A DNA stretch of 64,000 nucleotides from Atriophallophorus winterbourni (Eukaryota > Platyhelminthes > Trematoda > Plagiorchiida > Microphallidae). Shown here piece by piece: positions 33,570 through 45,600 of the stretch. The stretch is taken from positions 43,480 through 107,479 of the forward strand of contig JACCGJ010008729.1 of the NCBI GenBank assembly GCA_013407085.1. The letters run 5' to 3'. The notes below the pieces were generated by a model. The model ran no database searches, was not told the origin of the DNA, and saw only the letters and a program-made list of their open reading frames with translations. Positions within the stretch are counted from its first letter, which is position 1. Each line of letters opens with the position of its first letter. Both the position numbers and the translations under genes were made by a program.

Positions 33570-33637
33570 GTAACTATGTTACGTTGGAGAAAAAGGATAA
33601 TCTTGCGATCATCCGGATAAATGACAAAAAATCCGAA
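33570..33637 (+). CDS. HADHA: HADHA exon a (start of hydratase domain)
   Basis: Acceptor TTTTCTAG; two leading bases complete a codon from an upstream exon. Encodes [18 protein letters not shown], matching the human INYGVKGDVAVVRIN segment. Ends in phase 0 before a 35-nt intron. Confidence 0.85.
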
Positions 33638-36600
33638 GTAATTTGTTTTTTCCAAAATCATATTCATTCCAGGACAATTTATTTTCCCGGTCGCTTTTCG
33701 ATGAACTTGCTGCGAATGTAGAAGACGCTGAAACAGATCCCAATATCGACACCGTCGTCTATATAAGCGGAAAGCCGCATTCATTTCTTTCTGGCCCAGA
33801 TCCTAAACTTTTTAAGGAGTTCAAAGACGCAGAGGATGCCACGAAATTTTCAATGTATGTGTTTAATTTTTCTCCATACTTCGAACACATTAGTAACATT
33901 TTCTACAATCAGCACGTTTATGTGTATGTATGAACTCAAAAACCTGATCCGCACAATCGTGATCCGCACATGACCTTAGGTACTTTCAGGTAGCGCAGGT
34001 CTAGATAGCCATTAAAAATAACATAATTGGAAAATAGTAATGAACCTCTAACGTGTATCCGCATGCAATATCAGTATCATGGCGATACTCGACCCAATCG
34101 AAACAAGTGCCCAGATTTTTGCATGGGTTTGCCTAACGGCTTTAGCTTCTAGCAAGATTGCTTCATAAGAAGCACAAGCGTGTGTACCTGTGAATGAAAA
34201 AATAGAGTGTTATCATCACGAAAGTTGTTGCCTGCTAAATGCATCATTATCCGACACAGCATGTACCGAATGCCTAACTGCCTTACAACCATTGAAAAAA
34301 GTATATCCTAAAAGATAGGGGAGGGATGAGACTTAAATAGCAACGGATTTTATAGAAGAGTATGTACAAACAAACTGGGATGAGGTGCCTACACCTCGAA
34401 CGAAACATGCATTCGTAAACGAGTCAAGTCACATCAGCGCGGCAGCTTTCTGCATTCACTGCCATGCATAATAAAAGCGGACTTGCTGCTTTCTGTTTCT
34501 TTTTACTCGCTCTTGGCACATGTTCGTCCGCTGCTAGAATATGGGCTACCCATAGTGTATCCAACCTAAAGGCGAACGTGATCTATAGAAGAGGGTGCAT
34601 AGTATGCGCCACCTTGATCACGAGAAGAGACGAAGCTTGCCTAATCTTTACTCGGTGAAACTTCAAAGTTAATGGTCTGACTTGCTCATGAACCGCCGCA
34701 TCCTCCTCGGTTAATATGTGACGACTTCCTCCGGTTCGTCACACTAGTGGGTAAATCAAGCACTCGTGGCAAAATCCTAGAAGGCTCGAGCTGGATAACG
34801 AGTGCACCATATCTGGCGGGTGGTAAACAATTAGAACTCGTTACCGAACCAGCTCCTGCTCCCACTGTCAAAGTAGTTAATCAAAAGTTCGTTGGATCAG
34901 CGTCTGTTAAGACGTTGGAACCTGAACTCTTGGGCGATATAGTGATGGTCCTATACTGTCAGGGCTTGTCCTGTCAGTCGAAATCACCCATGATTCATGT
35001 TTTAAAACGTTATATCATCCTTTCTGTTTTTTCCAGTTGAAGAAGCATAACAGTGAAACATTTGCTCACGAAGCTTGATTGAATGCATGTTTTATTCGAG
35101 GCGTAGGCGTGTCATTTCGGTTTATCTGTGCTCAATTTTAATATATGACTTAGGTTTTGAAGTCTTGCTCTTCATCTTATTTTTAAAAAAATCATGTGGC
35201 CGTTAAAAATTTAGCACTTTCCACTGATAAATTTAGATTTCGAAAGATGAACCTTAGTTTGGAACTATTCAATGATTTGAGTTAATAAGAATGCTGCAAA
35301 ACAAAAAAATTGTTCATATTAACCATCAGAATTCGCTAAAATTTGAGATAAATTTGTCCGTAATCGTTGAAGAACAAATTTCTTCATGACAAAGAAGAAA
35401 CTTCTAGATTTAGATTATGATGATGTAGTTCTTTCTTTTCATTCCTATACGGATGTTCAGGCTACTTTAAACCGACTATGTAGTATCGTACCATACTCGT
35501 ATGCACTTAGCATCTTTCAATAGCACAAAGTTTTGTTACAAAATATTGTTTCGACCGAAACTGCGCTAAGCCTCAACAAAAAGGAACTTTCGACTACAGA
35601 CTGTTACTATTTCGCATAGTTGCATCATTTGTAACGCTTTTTTATATAAGAAGACTTCGGCTCGCTTTTTCTGGGGTGTTAGGTGGATTGCTTCTAAAGC
35701 TCAAAGGCGGAGTCTGTTAGACTACAGTTCGCGCGATTTCCTGTACCGATGTGAAACACGTAAAACAAAATTAATGTTAACAGACTTCGCTGTTTTGGCC
35801 ACGTTGCGAGTGGGAAACTATTTATCCGTAACGCGCTTTTGTTTGCCACTCTTAACACGGATTGACGTCGTTGTAAATTGACCAGACTGACTTGGCTCAA
35901 ACAGATGAATGCCTCAACTGTATAACTAGCTGCAGTTAGGTCGATCCGTCCCCCATGTTGTGATCCGAATTTGCAGTGGCTTTTTACTCTAAGTGATATG
36001 ACTCACAATTGTGTTCACTGGCGGTTTTGATGTAGGCATCTTCGTTTGCTTGTTTAATCTTGTATGCTGTCAAGTGAAGTGGCGAGGAAACTTGTTATGA
36101 TTTGTGACAATAAAAGCTGCAATGAAGCTGATGTCGTACTTCACGTTCACAACACTTGACTGAATACGTGTTTTATTCAAGGTGCAGACATCTCATCCCC
36201 GTGTATCTGTGCCTAATCTGAAGATTCATTAGCACATTAGGCTCCATTCTTCCCCATCTTTTTGAGATTTTAACGTCATGGTTGCGTGGCACTTAAGCAA
36301 CCAGTACTTGCTACCGTTGTAATGCTGTCCATTATGATAAACTATTGAGATTATAGCGCAACTACTGGATAGTATTCGTGATGATAGTATTGAAGAGTCA
36401 TTCGCAAGATGCATATTATTTTAAAACTGTTTAGAAAGAGCTTGTGCGTGATATGATTTCGATACAGCGTTTTATCAACCTAAAGTCTTTTGAAAGAATT
36501 GATGGTGATAATTTGGCTTATCGACACAACCAGCCATAAGGCTAAAATCACCATGATCCACACCCAATATATAGACCCCTTGCAGAATTATCGCATTTCG

Positions 36601-39600
36601 TCATTTAATCGAGAACTTAGTCGAATTTATAACTAGCTTTCTTTACTATGCCAGTCATCTGATTCCAATGCATCGCTTTGAAGATTAGGATCTATATGAG
36701 GCGATGAAATTAGTATGGCGACCTTGTGGTCATTATCGTCATGTTGCAGCATTGCGATTCTAGCAAATATCGATTTCTGCCGTACTAGTACGACTGAAAA
36801 AGATTCAAATTTTCATTCCTTAGTTCGATTCACACCTGTGATACAAAGGTGTTAACATATGATATAAAATGATTTTCAACATTGACTCTCCGACGCAGGA
36901 AAATTTACCTTTACGTAGTTTAAAGTGTCATCTTTATGCCATGGATGAGCGGATGTAGTTGATAGCTAATAAACAGAAATAATAATAAGAGCGTGCAACT
37001 AACGTTCAACAACAGATTACTGAATAATAGTATGAGCGTTGTGAAAGTGATAGTTACTCCTTAATTTTTACGTTTTAGCGATTAATGTATATTCGTTAAA
37101 AAGCGGCTTTGCATCAACTTTCACGTGATTTTTCACATACACTGTAGTGTTTTTGCTAAAACCCACAACTGAACGGTACTTGTGCAGTCAGATTTATCTA
37201 CATCCTCTGCATAACCAACATTCATTTCCACAAGTCACTACTTATCCGAATGTGTAAACTGCTGATGTAATCTGTCAATCGCAAGTGTATAACAGTGATA
37301 CTCGACCATCAGCTTTTATCAAAACAAAGTGTTATTCAATTGATTCTAACCTAAGTTTTGTTAGATACACAAATCTTTGATCCAACCAGAATTCGATTCT
37401 TTTCAACTTGTCTTTCTCGCACACCTGTGGATAACCTGTTCTTTTCGAAGGTTATCAGTTCTAATATTATTCTTTTTGTGTTTTTGTCAATTCACATATT
37501 TTCTGTGCTATAGGCGCACCCGGGATTTAACGACCGCAATACGACTGTCTCCAAAGTTTCACCTGGCAGCCATAACAGGAAACTGCTTAGGCCCGGGACT
37601 GGAACTAGCCCTTGCTTGTACGTATCGTATTGCCCTTGACACTCCTTCGACGAAATTCGGCTTTCCCGAGGTGAAATTTGGTATTTTACCCTTCTGCGAC
37701 GGCTGCTATCTTCTGTTCCAGCGCTGTTGGAATCTCAAGAAGATCTTGGAAATGACCACTAAGGGAACCATTGTTTCTGCATCAGAAGGCCATAGTTTAG
37801 GGTTGGTGGATCTGCTTTTTCCACCTTTAACTTCGGGGGTGACAAAGCAAGATGAGAACTTGCTTCAATACTTGGAGTCGTTGGCACTGGATGTCACTGA
37901 GTAAGTAGAATATTCCGTATACAAAAATGCTTTGTGTGTGGAAGGGCGACTGTTTGTCTGTTAACTTTAATTCCTCTTGTTGCTTTGATACACGTTTTTA
38001 TATTCCTATTTAATTAAGGTGATTTTCCTTGAACTTAGAACGGATTTGTTTAACAGACAGCGATGCAACCTCGCTTGTTGTTTTATTGATGACAGTCGTA
38101 TCTGTTACTAAGGAAATTTTGAATTGCACTCAATTTGCTTACCACCGCTTCGAATCTATCTGGTGGATCATACGTACCTACATAAAATAAGCTTTACTAC
38201 CCAATGTCTCGCTCTCCTCTTCCAGTACTCTATCTACTCTCAACCGAGGCAGTTTTCTTAACCCGTAACACACGTGTCCAGAAAACCCCCGCGGGCACTT
38301 AATAGGGTGATGCTTGCACTCTTGAAACTAATATTAACAGAAATTATAACTCTTTATTATCTATCAACGTGGCTGAGTTTAGTCTAAACCGTATTAAACC
38401 AAACATGGACTTTTCGTTTGAATATTTAACAACATTGTCTCGCTTCATTTCTGCCAACCTTAACCTACGTAACATGCGACACAAAGTTAAAATCACCTCT
38501 AATCAAGAAATCTCTGTTTCTATTGACGAATGAAATAGACTACGAATCACCTGCAATTTAAAGATGTGCATTATGTATATATGTATGTATGAAATCACAA
38601 GCCTGATCCAGGCAAAGTGCCGCACAGTCAAAGACTCGTCGTGGGCTAACATACTGTCAGGTTGCTCAGGCCTAGACAGATATGAGGGGGGAATAAAAAT
38701 GGTATTGAGACTCCAGCGTGTTTCAGCATGCAGCTCACTACCGGTGGCAACTCAATTAACCATGGCGTTAGCTGCGTATCACGCAAGTGCTACGTATCTT
38801 ATATCCTATCCGAAAAATTTTCGAAGCCCTCAAAATTAACGATTATTCAAAACTTGTTCATGGGTAACAGCTGTTTTCTGTTTTCTTAGTCTAAACGAAA
38901 AAATATTTGAGTGATTCTGATTCCATAATGCTACCTGTGTAGAACGAAAGAATGGTGCTATTGGAGATTTTTAAATTAGCTTTTACATCGCTCGATGCAT
39001 TTAATGCTTCCCCTGGAACACGAAGTGTGCTCGTTTACGCATTGGCCAATAGTTTGGCAATGATCTAGGGAACCATGTTTATTACGCAGCTTTTTCTGGG
39101 TAGCGATGCCTGTGCCATAAAACGTTTTTCGTGGGTGTGCTTGTCGATGGTATTGATTTGCCAGATTTTTATATATTTTTTTTACACAATCATTTAAAAA
39201 TGACAAAGTGCCACCCAATCAATTTGGGTGTGGGCGTGATACTACCCGGTTGCCCAGGCCGAAGTAGAGGAGTTGATCTTGAGGACTCCCACCTCAAGCC
39301 TTTGGCCCGAAAGCCTAACCCGCAAGGCAGCGGAGCGAGATTAAGGATCGCACCTATCGGGGCCGGATACTGTATGTACGGTTCACAAGCCATTCGCGAG
39401 GTAGAGACCAAGCAGGGACTCCCGACATCATCCCAACCAGTCGAGCCGGTGATCCTTGCGGATTCATACGCCTCTTCTGGTATACAATGTCCGCGAGGAC
39501 AGGCGACTGTGTTGTCTGGCTTCTCACCATGACCAACCTGGTAATGAGTAAACTCGGAGATGCCACGAAGCCATCAACCAGTAATCGCTCAATGGATCAT

Positions 39601-42600
39601 CAGGCACGCAGGCTGCTGCACCACGTCAAGGTCCCGTCTCGGCGCAAACGGGGTCGTCTCGTCGCAACGGAAAAGGGTGGTTTTGTTTTGTTTGTTGTTT
39701 GTACCGCCATTATGCTTGGTTAGTAAAATCAATCCCTCAGTTGCAGTCGTTTTACTCACGATTCTACCCAAAATATTTACATGCTATTGACGATGTGGCT
39801 TATAGTACATTTAATCCAGTTGGGCCTTTTCTTATTCAGGCGTCGGTTCAGTTGCATATCATACTACCCACACCCCCTCGTATCCGGTAAGTTTTTCTGC
39901 TCTATGCTTCATGCACAATTTACATGTTCACCACTAAAAACTGTTAAAACTGCTGTATATACGCTTAGGTAGTTCAAGTAAACCCCTCCTTTTGATCACC
40001 CAACAACACTGAATTCTTTCTTGCACCTGGTTTGCAAATATTCGGCGTTATTTCAAGCGTAGAACAATGTTTCTAGATACAATTTGACCATATTCTGCTT
40101 GTCAAGATGAAAAAATTTGTGTCTAGAATCTCCGTTGATTAAAGCATTTTACGGGCCGGGATTCGGATAAAGTGCCAAGTAACCGGATGAATAGCGCTTC
40201 CTTTAAAATAATTTCGAGTTGGTTATGCATAAGAGATAGCTAAGATAATCGGCAATAAAATTGTAACCGGTATTATCACATCCACAAGCAACTATGAGAA
40301 TACAGGTGAACTGACAGATCCCATGCTCTCACACTGCATTCCGACATGTATAATAACCATTTTCCGTTTTGTAGTTCTTTACTGGGTCGCCCTGACAAGT
40401 GCAACTTGTTCTTCAAAGTTTCCAAATCTAGGTTCTTCGAATATGCCGCCTGCTTCTAACGCTCCCAGAGCGTTTTTTCGCCCGCATGTCTTCTTCAAAT
40501 TATTGGCTTATAATGTACGGACTGTAGCAATAATGGGAAAGCAGGCAGCTCTTGCTCGCACACTTGATATTCTCGATAAGATGCATGATGTTTTTCGGAA
40601 ATGCGTAGGCATAAATCTTGTTTGGTTTTGCGATTGTCCAATCCTTCGAATTTACGCAAGTCGTACCATCTACGGCTGTCCACTGATGACGATGCCACAG
40701 TATCTGGTGAAGCTAGTGTTGGAATCGTTTCAAATTACAGAGCTATAGTCGCAATGTTAGACTGTATCCTAGTCGATAGTCGCCTTTGTGCAGCAAGACT
40801 ATAGGGTTCGTTCAAAAACCACCAATGTCGCAATCAATCGCGCGACCTGTTTGCGGTTGTTGCCTATGCACCGACTAATTGTAGCTCTGAACTTGCCAAG
40901 GATAAGTTCTATAGAAAATTACAAGAACTCATTAGACTTGCATCGAGGAGTGACGTCATTGTCTTAGCTGGAGACATGAACGCACGTGTAGGCCGTGTAT
41001 CTTCAAACGAGCATTTCGTAGGCGGAATGTTTGGTCTCGATTGTCATCGTAATGACAATGGCGAAAGACGGCTTAGCTTGTGCTTAGAGTATAGGCTCTA
41101 TCATGCCAGCACTAACTTCAACCATTCAAAGCGCCACTATTTCAACCTGGAAATCTCCATCGGCGGCCTCGTTCACGCAAATTGACCATATTGCTATCAG
41201 CGACTCGTGCCGAGTGAGTGTGCAAGGCTACCGTTCATACTGCGGCACTTGTCTAGAGTCAGATCATACGTTATTCTGTGCTAATCTCTCAATGCGTTTT
41301 GGCGGGAAACGTTGCAAGGCAGCTAAATGTTGCCAGGTTTAATGATCGCCCGGTTCTTAGGCAGTTTCAGACCGATTTGAATTAGCATCTTTCTGTAGTT
41401 CCGAAAGATAGTACCGACAAACAATGGAGTGGGTTACAGACCACCTTGGAAATAACCACGTTGGATAGTTGTGGGCTGACTTCCCGTGTAGCTCAACACT
41501 GAGTTTTTCGAATTCTCTCCAAATAATGGACCAGTGTCGATTGCTTTCTGCTGATAGCATACATGAGCGTCACGAAGGCTGTAGTCAATTTCAGAAAATT
41601 GTTCCAACTCATCAGAACTACTGTAAGCGGGCGACCAGGCATCGGTGAGCTGATACGTGAAGCAGATGGTTCGCCAGTTTCTAACATGGATCGAAGAGCA
41701 GAACATTTTGAGGCACCGCTTAGCTGGTCTTCTGCACACCTGAATTTTGAAGATACGGTACTCTGTATCGCATGGCCGATTTCTCGCGATGCTCATTTGA
41801 TCAGATATCTACAATGTATTCCTGAGACTTCAGCGCCATAAGGCATCAGTTGCTGATGCCTTGGTACATTCCGTGTTCAATGATAGTGGTTGTGCCCTAA
41901 TTTGTGAAACTCAAGCACTGCTCGCCAATATATGGGCTGAGGAACGCGTTCCGGTTTCTTTGAGAAAATTAGTAATTGCTACCATTTTCATAAAGGGGCA
42001 GCTCGATTCCTCTGACAATCATGAGTATCATTCTCATTTATGTAGCTCCTAAAATACTGACATCTTGCATCATCGAGTGAATGCCAAATAGGAAGAGCAA
42101 TTCCGTGAGAAACAAACTGGGTTTCGTGCCCGTCGAGGATGGATCGATCAAATCTTCACACCCTGACAATTACTGAAGCAACGCCACGCGATTCGTTGGC
42201 CAACTATCGTCGTATTACCAGACATCCGATCGGTATTCGTTTCAATCGATCGCGAAAGTCTTTGGAACTGTTTGCCGAGACATGCAGTGCCCAAGACGTA
42301 TGCTTGAATCTTCAAAGCATTATATTGCTGAACCTCGGGTTCGAGCGTACGGACAGCTGTTCTTCTCTTTCACTATTTTCATATGGTGATCATACGACAG
42401 TTTTGCATTGGTAATCGATTTCTGCGTGTTTCGGGTTGTTGCTAGTGCCCCCGGCTACACAGTAAATTGTAAACCTTTGCGTGTATCGTACACCTCTTTT
42501 AAAAGTGTGTGCACGTTGTTAAAAAGGCCAATAGTTTTCTGGTTATCCAATCTGCCGTGTAAACGTGTTTACCCTTGATCACTTTATTCATTTTTAAACG

Positions 42601-45600
42601 CGTGGTCGACTTTTCTTTGTGAATCACCTTAGTATATCGCCTTCCCCACATGCAACATATTCCGCGTATATTTTTCTGGATATTGCATCAAGTGCCTAGA
42701 AATAAGTTTGTACAACTAGAGATACGCGGCTATACATTTGAACGCCTCAGAGTATGTTTTGTTCGTTCTTATTGTCAGTACATCACTTTTTGACGTCATT
42801 TCGTTATAACTGCTTTATTTTACCCTATTCAGGTCTTCTGCGGGACATTGTGGATATCACTGTAATCCATGAACTTGTTTTCTATGGAATTCGCAAATGG
42901 GCCGCCCTCAGCTACAATGCTTTGCACTATCCGGCTGTGTCTAAGATTGTAGAGGTGAGATGATCAAAGTTTATTTCTTGCTACATATATATGTATATAC
43001 ATCATGAAACACAGGTTTGGGCTAGACGAAATTAAACTGCAATAGCACCAGAGCTAATGCTTACAAACAAAGCGCGCAAATCTAGTGTAAAATTTCTATA
43101 ACAAGCAGCTCGTTATTCTAGTTTCATAAGATGCGATGCTGTGATGCGGGATAAAAATAATATACACATAATAAACTGCGTTAGTGCCACTGACTTTTGT
43201 TTCAGCCATTCTATTTAAGGTTTCCCACAAACTTAGGCGGTTCGCTTGGTATGGTATGGTATTAAAGCTCAAGCCTGATCCAAGCAAAGTGTCGCACAGC
43301 CAGAGACTGCACGTGGGCTTAGATACTGTCAGGTTGCCCAGGCCTAGACAGATATGAGAAATAGAAAATAAAGATGGCAGTGAGACTCCAGCGTGTTTCT
43401 TCATGTTTCTTGTTATCGACTAAATATGCACTATCGCTCGGATGTCTACGATTACCAAAATAGTTAGTCTAAGAAATGCGTGGTCTTTCTCAATTAACCG
43501 ACGAAGAGAAGATTACACCATAAAACCGACGGGCTGTGTACAGCTGTGTAGGACTTCCATACTGCACAGGTAACACCGCGTTAAATTGATTTGCTACTAA
43601 GCTACCTTGGAAACCAGACAGTATATTAGCCTTCGTGCAGTCCTTGACTGCGCGACACTGTCTGTATCCAAGGGTTGAAAACGCCTTCCTTAGCTCACAT
43701 GCCAGCAAAAGACTCTTCAGTTTCGCCAAATGGGGTGCAACCGCCTGAAAATATAAACTGCCGGGAGACTCGGATGTGCAATCGTGCAGCATTTCTGTGC
43801 TGTACGGTTTACATCGTGCTAAATTGACTGGCCAACGGTAGTGAGCTGCATGCCGAAACACGCTGGAGTCTCACTACCATTTCTATTTCCCCCTCATATC
43901 TGTCTAGGCCTGGGCAACCTGACAGTTTCTTAGCCCACGTGCAGTCTCTGTCCCGAAACCGTGTTCAATGGCGGTCTTGCACTAAGCATCTTCTTGGAGT
44001 GTTTGCATAACCTTGTATGTTGTCAAGCGGAGTGACGAGAAAAGCTTGTTATGATGCATGACAGTGAAAGCCGCAAGGAAGCTGCCATGCTGATGTTGCT
44101 CTACTCGTTCACGAAACTTGTTTGAATGCATGTTCCATTCGAGGTGTAGGCACCTCTTCCCAGTTTGTTTGTGCTTACTCTTCTATAGAATCCGTAGAAA
44201 TTTAAGTCCCACCCTTCCCCATCCTTTAGGATTTTACTTTTTCATGGTTGTATGGCAGTTAAGCATTCGGTACGTGCTACCGGTGTAATGCTGTCTTTGA
44301 TGATGATGATGAAGGCTCATTTGTGATTCTTCTGTAAATATTATTGGTTTCTTTACGGTGCCTTGACCGAGTTCATTGAATGCATAAAAACTACCCTGAA
44401 CCAATGAAATAGCCGCATAGCTATAAGCTGTACGTGGAGTAAAGTACTCTCATTTTACCCAGGCCTAGACAGACAATGTTCATTAATAAAATAAGATTGT
44501 TTCGATTGACGCCAGTGGTATGCTGCTATCGCTTGATACATTTGATACGTTTGGTGCTTGAATAAATGATATGCATATGGAGCCCTTTTATTTCGACTTT
44601 TTATAGATTCCAAAGATCGCTCATTCAAAATGTTTTTTTTTTAATTTTTCGATTGGCAGGGCTTGAAAATCATGCACAGCGAGCTGATCATCGAGCGTGT
44701 TATGAACAAACGCGGTGCTTTCGAAGCTCAAGCGTTTGGTGAACTGCTTTTTTCGACGCAGTGCAGAAGTTTGGTCAATTTATCTGTTTCGCAGTCTAAT
44801 TGTAAGAAACCACCTCCCGCTCTTCCAAAACAGCCGGTGCGGTAAGTTCGCCCTTGAGTATCCCGTCGGCAAATCGATCTTTGTCTTGGTAGAACTTCTC
44901 TTGTAGCTGTCTCGTATGACAAAGTGGAGTCTTTTTGCTGCTTGAACTGTGTCACCGGTCGCTTCATTCCCCCAAAAGCGCGTTTGTTCTTAATCCCCAG
45001 TATATCATTTGTTTAATTCAACAATATCCCAAATATTTTAGGTCGCTATCTTGGCTTACTCGTAACTTCACGCCTTTTTCGCTTGCCTACTCGTCATTGT
45101 GCAGAATTCCAGACTTGTACTTCATGATGCACGGATGTGCAATCGTGCAGTACTTCGTGCTGTGCGGCTAACACCGTGCTAAATTGATCGGCCAGAGTTA
45201 GTGAGCTGCATGCTGTAACAGGCTGGAGTCTCACTACCATTTCCTGTTCTTTTTTCTTCCTCATATCTGTCTAGGTCTTTGCAACCTGACAGTATCTTAG
45301 CCCACGTGCAGTCTCTGACTGTGCGGCACTTTGCCTGGATCAGGCTTGTGCTCTCATACATACATACATACATGATGCTGATGATAAAATGATACAAAAT
45401 ATGGTGTTCAATATGTTGCCCCTCGTGGATGAACCAAAGAAACCTTTTCAAGGTTTGGCTTCAAATATTGTGTCGTATACAACAAACTGTGTTGCACTGT
45501 TGTTCCGATTTCTGTTCAACCCTGTGCGTACTGAACACTTCTGTTTGCATTGTAGCTTCGTGTTGATTAATACCCTTCGATATGGATGTTTGTTGTGCGT

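Noticed and set aside
33643..33672. A HADHA coding start at 33643 reading through to exon b
   Set aside because: The residues it would add have no similarity to the family, whereas treating 33638-33672 as an intron joins two conserved segments in frame.
34464..34658. Short open frame with a signal-peptide-like start
   Set aside because: Its first part overlaps the reverse R3 repeat, and it has no splice or family support.
34747..35040. 97-codon open frame in a HADHA intron
   Set aside because: No recognisable family, no splice support, and length compatible with chance.
44085..44115. Possible hammerhead ribozyme in R3 (CTGATG followed by CGAAAC)
   Set aside because: The base after CTGATG is T, not the required A, and no stem II can form between CTGATG and CGAAAC; stem III partners are also lacking.
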